NCBI GenBank assembly: GCA_907164885.2
Contig: OU015493.1
Span: forward strand, 220,802,781 to 220,866,780
From: Dolomedes plantarius
Taxonomy: Eukaryota; Arthropoda; Arachnida; Araneae; Dolomedidae
DNA: 64,000 bases
Direction: 5' to 3'
Numbering within the stretch: position 1 is the first letter of the stretch; every line of letters begins with the position of its first letter. Below, in pieces: positions 58,667 to 64,000 of this stretch. Position numbers and translations under genes: made by a program. The notes under the pieces are model-generated. The model saw nothing but the letters and a program-made list of their open reading frames with translations, was not told the origin of the DNA and did not search any database.

Positions 58667-60809
58667 ATGTGTGCCAAAACAGAAGAGTCTCTTGTGCAGT
58701 TACTTCAAACATAAAAATTAATAATGGTTAGTATTCGTTATTGAAACAGAAATTAACATAATTTTTTTGTAAACGATGAGTGTTATGAAGATTCTGTAAT
58801 TCCCCATACAGCGCACTCATTGGTAATGAACCGGTAAATGGAGCTGTCATGCCAAACCCTCAGAAAATGCATATTAAATATTAGTTAAAGTAAAATAATA
58901 TTATTATATATTATTTAAGAAATTGAAAATAATTAAATAATCATAAAATAACTCGCAGAAAATTTTACATGTCAAAGTTCGATGTTTAACAGACGATCTT
59001 GGGTGTCTAAACTTCTTGAAGGAGCACTTAGAACTATACTGCAGTGGCTGGAGACTGTAGCGAGATACTCAATACTTTGTTTAATTAGCAATTTTTACCT
59101 TCAGAAACCTTGTTTGGTGGGGTTGACTTGCCCCTATTATCCCTTTCAGTTGTACCAGTCACACTTTGTTTGGGTAAAACTACACGTACTCTCTTTTCTG
59201 TTATGCTACGTATCCTACTAAGTGCATGACGGAAAACAGTTACTACTTCCCCATTAACCATAGAAGAATATGAAATCGTTTAGAGTTTTCAACTTGGTCT
59301 GTTTGAGACTGTAGAAACTTTACAGCCGTTTCATTTCAGAAGACTTAAAAATAAATATTTTGCAAAATTATAATTCCCATGACCCTCCAAATTGGGAAAA
59401 ACTAGTTCAACTACGTTCATTCGTAATTTTCCCAAACATTTCCGATTCCATTTACACGGGTAGCTGACTGAACGAGCAAGAACTACACGTTTTGCTTTTC
59501 TTGAAATATAACTCTCACCAGAAATTCGTTCTTACTTTTCTGTTAGTTTTTGGTCTTTTTTGTTACTTATTTACTAAATATTTCTGAGCTGCGAACGTTA
59601 TTTTGAATTTCATATATAAAATTAGACTAAACTTAGGGGACTGGGACGTCTACGACAACTAAGAAGTTGGAAATTTGGGCTATTCTTTTAAAGCCCATAT
59701 CTTATACAAATATGCATGTATCATTATGATTTTTATGTTAATTTAGTAAGACCTTTATGAATATTTTAAGATAAAAAAAATTCTTTTTGAATTGAAAAGT
59801 AAATTTAAAATAACAATATAAACAAAAATACTTTTCCCCCTGAAATTTTTGAGGTATTCACTTTGTAACACTTTTTCAAAAATTTAGTGAAAATCTTACC
59901 TTGAAATCTTGTGTGATGATTAAACACAGTTTATTTTATATAGTGAACCCATTTAAATCTTTGTTACACTTTTTAAAAAAATTTTTAAAAATTATAAATT
60001 TTATTTATCAGAAATCTGCATATTTTTGTCATACATTTTCACCATTTACAAAAAAAATCTTAAGGTTTAAAAATAAAAATATAGGTCATATTGATACAAC
60101 AGCACTTATTCTATTGACTTTTAAAATTTGAGAGATGTACTTGCAACAGATTTTGCAGAAAGTGTACCATTACATGAAAAAATCATATTTTGAGAAAAAC
60201 GCAAAAAAAAAACTTTCCCATTATATGGGATTTAAATGTATGTTTACATTTTTAAGTTGCTAATAATTGTTGTTAGAGTGTCAAAAAGTACATAAATTGT
60301 ATATATTTGTAATCTGCGGAATCTACTCTATTTTTTAAGCCACAATTTCAAAAATAAATTTTTTGTCCCAGTTTTTTCCCAGTCCCCTTGTGGATTTATT
60401 TATGTGTGTTATTATTTAAGTGGATTTATTTATTTAAGTGGATTTATTTATTAGTGTGTTCGCTAGCCGCGAACATTAATTTGAAGCATTTCTTTTTAAC
60501 ATTTTTATAGTGAAGGGTTGTTTACTTGGTTTATAAAGTTATATTCATATGTTTTAGTAACGTAAGAAGTTAAGCTATTCTTTAACACACTAAAATAAAA
60601 ACAACTTTGTGTTATTACATAAAGTATTAAAATTTCTGCTCACTGTATTTGAAATATATGAGACATTTTGGTAGATTGTTATTCCTCCCAAAAGAAAATT
60701 ATCTGTTTACGAAAATTTAAGCATAAAGTTGAGTAGATTACAAGAAAAAAGGCAAGCTAGTCTATTAAATAAATTATGAAGAAAAAATCAGTACACAGAA
60801 ACAGATGAA
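58667..60809. other. AT-rich non-coding stretch, nothing recognised
   Basis: No credible ORF. A triplicated GTGGATTTATTTATT unit appears near 60390-60455, and a poly-A run at 60206-60213. Confidence 0.45.
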
Positions 60810-61625
60810 ATAAAGGAGGAATGTAGTTTTAGTACTGAGGACAATGGTCAGCTGTCTGAACAAACTTTTAAGAAAGACTGGTTTGAAGAGAATAGTATGT
60901 GTGTCTTTAATTATCATTCGTTAAAGCATTAGATGAGGTGATAATGATAAATAAGCAAATAAACAATAAGGTAAATAAACATTATGAAGTTAAACATGAG
61001 GTTGAATGTCTACTTGAAGATATACGAGTAACTAAGTACAAAATCGTTACAAGGGCTGTCGTTTGGTAAGATAATCTTGCAAAAGCAGATGCTTTGTTTA
61101 AATTGCTTCAGAGCTCAAAACTGAATGTTTCAAACTGTATTTTTATGATTGAAAATTTTATACAACATTTTAAAGATTACAGATACTCAGAATTTTGAAG
61201 CTCTTTGAATGCAGCAAGAAGCATTTATTAAGAATTAGACATAGAAACTTCATTCCTTACGATAATATTAAGAAAAACGTAAAAACTATTCTATAATAAA
61301 TTCAGTGATAACATTTAAATTGAAAAAAGATAAATTTTGAAATAGATTTTTTAAAACTTTTTTTCTGGATTTAACAATCAACTCTTTCGATGAAAGATTT
61401 AAAATTTTAAAAGAACGCGATGACGTATTTAGCCTTCTTTCGATGTACCCTATAGGAAAAATATTGATAGTATTATACTATTTTTTCTATTGGGTACATC
61501 GAGCATTTTTCTAACGATTTTTACTTGATGCTGAAGGATGACGACGAAGTCTATATATTGGCAATTGAGCTGAAAGATGAACTTACAGATTTGTTTTATT
61601 TCAACAAAATAAAGTTAAAAATGCC
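60810..61625 (+). pseudogene. hAT/ZMYM-like transposase remnant
   Basis: Short broken frames keep the order of hAT-derived ZMYM1-type proteins: DNLAKADALFKLLQSSKLNV and MIENFIQHFKDYRYSEF (61065-61195), then near 61320 KKDKF followed by a FLDLTINS/FDERFKILKERDDVFSLL-like stretch (61365-61435), then DDDEVYILAIELKDELTDLF (61538-61594). Several stops and frame changes separate them. An inverted pair, CGATGTACCCTATAGG and CTATTGGGTACATCG, at 61440-61502 lies within it and may be a small inserted foldback. Family assignment rests on pattern memory only. Confidence 0.4.
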
Positions 61626-62931
61626 CAACAAGTACCAAATTTCCAAACATTGTTCTAGTTCTAAGAATTCTGCTGACACTACCTGTAATTGTAGCAGCAG
61701 TTGATTGCAGTTTTTCTAAAAATTTTGAAGAATAATCTACGAACAAACCAGAAGCGATTGAAGGATTTAAAAAACTTTCTATGGAAAAGACGGAATCTAA
61801 AACAATAAATTGTAAATATGTAATCAAGCAATTTACTGCAGTAAAGGCCAAAAGGATGATTTGGCAGCCATTTTTAACTGCAAAGAAAAGTATGCTAAAT
61901 TTATTTACTTTTTCTGCTTCATGTGAATTTGTAAATTCTAAACATAAGATATCTAAATTTTTTATTGCAGTCATATTTTCTAATACAGACATAGGTTATT
62001 ATTAAAAACCAATGGCTGGTGATTTCAAAATGATTAGATGGAAATTAGAATTAAAATATCTGCAATATCGCCCGAATATATTGGAATCATGGGAGAAATT
62101 CCTTGAATGTCCAAGGTTTTCTAAGATTAGTTTCTTTTAATCCTAATTTCCTTTTCTCGGACAAATCACAATTTTTTTGAGTAGGAGGAATTTATTTTAA
62201 AATAATTAATTTACTATTGTCTGTAATGAACGAACAAGGGCCTGGTAAAAACTTCTTATCAGTCCACCTTCCGGAGGGTAGAATTCTCCAACTGTCAACT
62301 CGACTCCCCCCACCATAAGATTCAGAAACAGGGTCCAAGAAGTGATTTTATTCTCTTAGTACATTGCAGCCTTAACCAAGTTTTTAAAATCTATTCGTCC
62401 TTTTCCGCCTAATAGCGGTTGTTTACTTGAATCATTGCTAGAATTATAATATCTCAAATGAATGCAGAAAGAACTCAAGGAAGAAAATAAAAAAAGGAAA
62501 TTATTAGCAAATTGTACACATTGGAAAGGTTTTAAAATTTTTGCATAACTTTGCATTGTCTTCGATTTTTCATAATTTATATAGCTTTAACGCATACGTA
62601 TGTCTATTTCAATTTCTTGTATTTTTTCACTTTGAATCCACATTTCCTAGTACTCTGTTTATTGTTTGTTTCCTTCATTGCACTAAAAAAATGCGTGAAA
62701 CGTAGTATTTACGTATTTTAATAACACTTGTTCTAAAAGCATTGATAATTTTTTAGAACATTTACATTGTACACCAAGTGCACAGTGCAACTAACTAGTT
62801 GGCCTTCCTCCTTACTTTGAAGTTTTTGAAATAGTCTCTTTAGAAACCTCAATATCTTTTTGGAATGATGTTCCTATCTTTCGTTTGTTTGTTCGGCTAT
62901 AATTTGCGCTGACACAGGAACTGAAGGTTAA
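61626..62931. other. Non-coding stretch
   Basis: No motif recognised. A GC-richer patch at 62235-62300 shows neither an ORF nor splice signals that I trust. The short minus frame 61615-61992 is low-complexity and unconvincing. Confidence 0.4.
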
Positions 62932-62986
62932 ACTTTTCCTTACGGGGTGGGATAGCATGCATCCCAAGAATACGGGCTCAAGAATG

Positions 62987-63037
<51 letters not shown>

Positions 63038-63130
63038 TATAGATCCCCTTAAAGGCCGTTCTTACAAAGATGGCATGAAATGTCCCATTCTGAAGATGGA
63101 ATCGGAAAAATGGGCCCCGTAAGCTAAAGG
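62932..63130. mobile_element. TTAA-type MITE, copy 2
   Basis: Left end ACTTTTCCTTACGGGGTGGG, right end GGCCCCGTAAGCTAAAGG, with TTAA at 62928-62931 and 63131-63134. A subterminal palindrome, GGGATAGCATGCATCCC, matches in form the one in copy 1. A (TA)n tract is present at 62990-63032. Confidence 0.75.
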
Positions 63131-63334
63131 TTAAGAAGCAGAAATATTAGGAACTGCCTAAATATTCTTTGTTTTAATTTTCCAATATTCTCTACCCCGT
63201 TTTTTTCACAAAAATCACTCAGATAATACACATGCAGGGCATGCTCTGAAAAATCAATCGCTTTTAAATAAAAACTTAAAGAGGATAAAGCAGCGATGTC
63301 TTGGCTGTTTTAGCAGTTTACTTTGACTCTAGAC

Positions 63335-63555
63335 CTACGTGGAACTGTCACCGACATCTCTATTCCTTCTTCTTAACCAAACACAAACAAACACGAAGAT
63401 TACCAGAAGTACGATATAACAGAAAAAGATAATTGCAAGGGCAGCGTGGTAAACAGAGTCATCGCGATGCAAAGATCTTAAGTCTTTTGTGAAGTTCAGC
63501 AGCTTCGAAGTCAAAAGCAAACGATTATTATCACCATGATAACAAATAAAATAAT
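63335..63555 (-). CDS. Candidate terminal exon, single-pass membrane protein
   Basis: Minus-strand open frame ending at 63335. The clear part reads LLTSKLLNFTKDLRSLHRDD, then the hydrophobic segment AALAIIFFCYIVLLVIFVFV and a positively charged WLRRRNRDVGDSST end, a plausible single transmembrane helix with a cytoplasmic Arg anchor. There is no ATG close to the 5' end, so if real it would be a downstream exon; TTTTGACTTCGAAG (near 63512-63499) could be an acceptor. Composition differs from the AT-rich repeats around it. It may still be chance. Confidence 0.3.
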
Positions 63556-63780
63556 ATGAAAGGGTATATAGAATTTGAGGTTACTGGCTTTGATCACCAG
63601 AATGCGAAAAGGGGATGAAAGCCATAGATTTTTAGTACCACTCACAACGTCGGCAGATCCACAAAAGAAGTACCGCTATGATGTTATCCCCTCATACGAA
63701 ATATATTTTAATCTGTCTCTATTATCGTTAATCAAAGTCTGTGCAAGACCATACACTGTGATTAGGCCCAAAGTCTGCAG

Positions 63781-63939
63781 AGATCCGCCACCATTCGCTT
63801 ATCTTCAAGAACCGCTTCCTTGTAGATTCAAGGAGTGACGTTTGGGAGTCTACCAATTCCGCGCATCTTCCTAGAAGACATTCCTATGGAGAAGATGATC
63901 AACATCACAGCTCAAAGAAAGAATCTGCAAAGACAAGTC
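63781..63939 (+). CDS. Candidate internal exon with splice donor
   Basis: An open frame reading IRHHSLIFKNRFLVDSRSD, VWESTNSAHLPRRHSYGEDD and QHHSSKKESAKTS ends at a consensus donor, AAGTC followed by GTAAGTATT (63940). The left side has TCTGCAG as a possible acceptor, but with a weak pyrimidine tract. Codon use is more balanced than in flanking DNA. No family is recognised. Other readings, such as the overlapping 87-codon frame 63575-63838, are less likely as they lack splice support. Confidence 0.3.
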
Positions 63940-64000
63940 GTAAGTATTCATGATTAGAAATTTCCATACTTTCCGGCACTATTATCATAATGGGAGGGAA

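Overview
The window is AT-rich, animal-type nuclear DNA made almost entirely of nested transposable elements. The long (TA)n tracts, the Tc1, piggyBac, pogo-type, hAT and Helitron families, and an R1-like non-LTR element with an RNase H domain suggest an arthropod, possibly an arachnid. The species call is inference only. There is no bacterial-style gene organisation. The only candidate host coding sequence lies in the last 700 bases and is weak.

Layout. 1-4.1 kb: a minus-strand LINE reverse-transcriptase pseudogene, split by a block containing a Helitron and an RTE/SINE-like repeat that itself holds a 1.4 kb inverted-repeat element. 4.1-5.0 kb: decayed minus-strand coding sequence with an HGKG motif. 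5-11.3 kb: no recognisable genes; a cluster of GGAGGTGAG motifs and a GC-richer patch. 11.6-26.6 kb: an old Gypsy-type LTR retrotransposon with both LTRs, interrupted by an RTE-like repeat with an inner TTAA MITE and, in pol, by a full-length 6.86 kb LINE with two undamaged ORFs and a 14-bp target duplication. 26.6-28.1 kb: a 173-bp pogo-like MITE, a (TA)n tract, a 300-bp mini-Helitron and a Helitron scrap. 28-35 kb: mostly nothing recognisable, plus a decayed LINE ORF1. 35.2-37.6 kb: a complete Tc1-type element with one stop codon, then a mariner remnant. 38.5-45.2 kb: a Helitron 5' part and a solo LTR, then a nest: piggyBac inside one Helitron family inside another. 45.2-53.7 kb: a rearranged Helitron arm followed by a protein-coding Helitron (Rep plus Pif1-like helicase) with a few lesions. 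54-55 kb: a second pogo-like MITE, Helitron 3' ends and another solo LTR, all in (TA)n tracts. 55-64 kb: small repeats, a BovB/RTE LINE tail split by a hAT element with an 8-bp duplication, a hAT-like transposase remnant, a second TTAA MITE and two weak host-exon candidates.

The nesting gives relative ages. The Gypsy element is older than the LINE within it, since its LTRs differ visibly and its ORFs are broken. Helitron B predates Helitron A, which predates piggyBac. Two sites are resolved by empty-site copies in the same window. The elements best placed to have moved recently are the LINE at 16.8-23.6 kb (all coding motifs present) and the Tc1 element (one nonsense codon). All protein-family calls come from reading motifs by eye, not from a database search.
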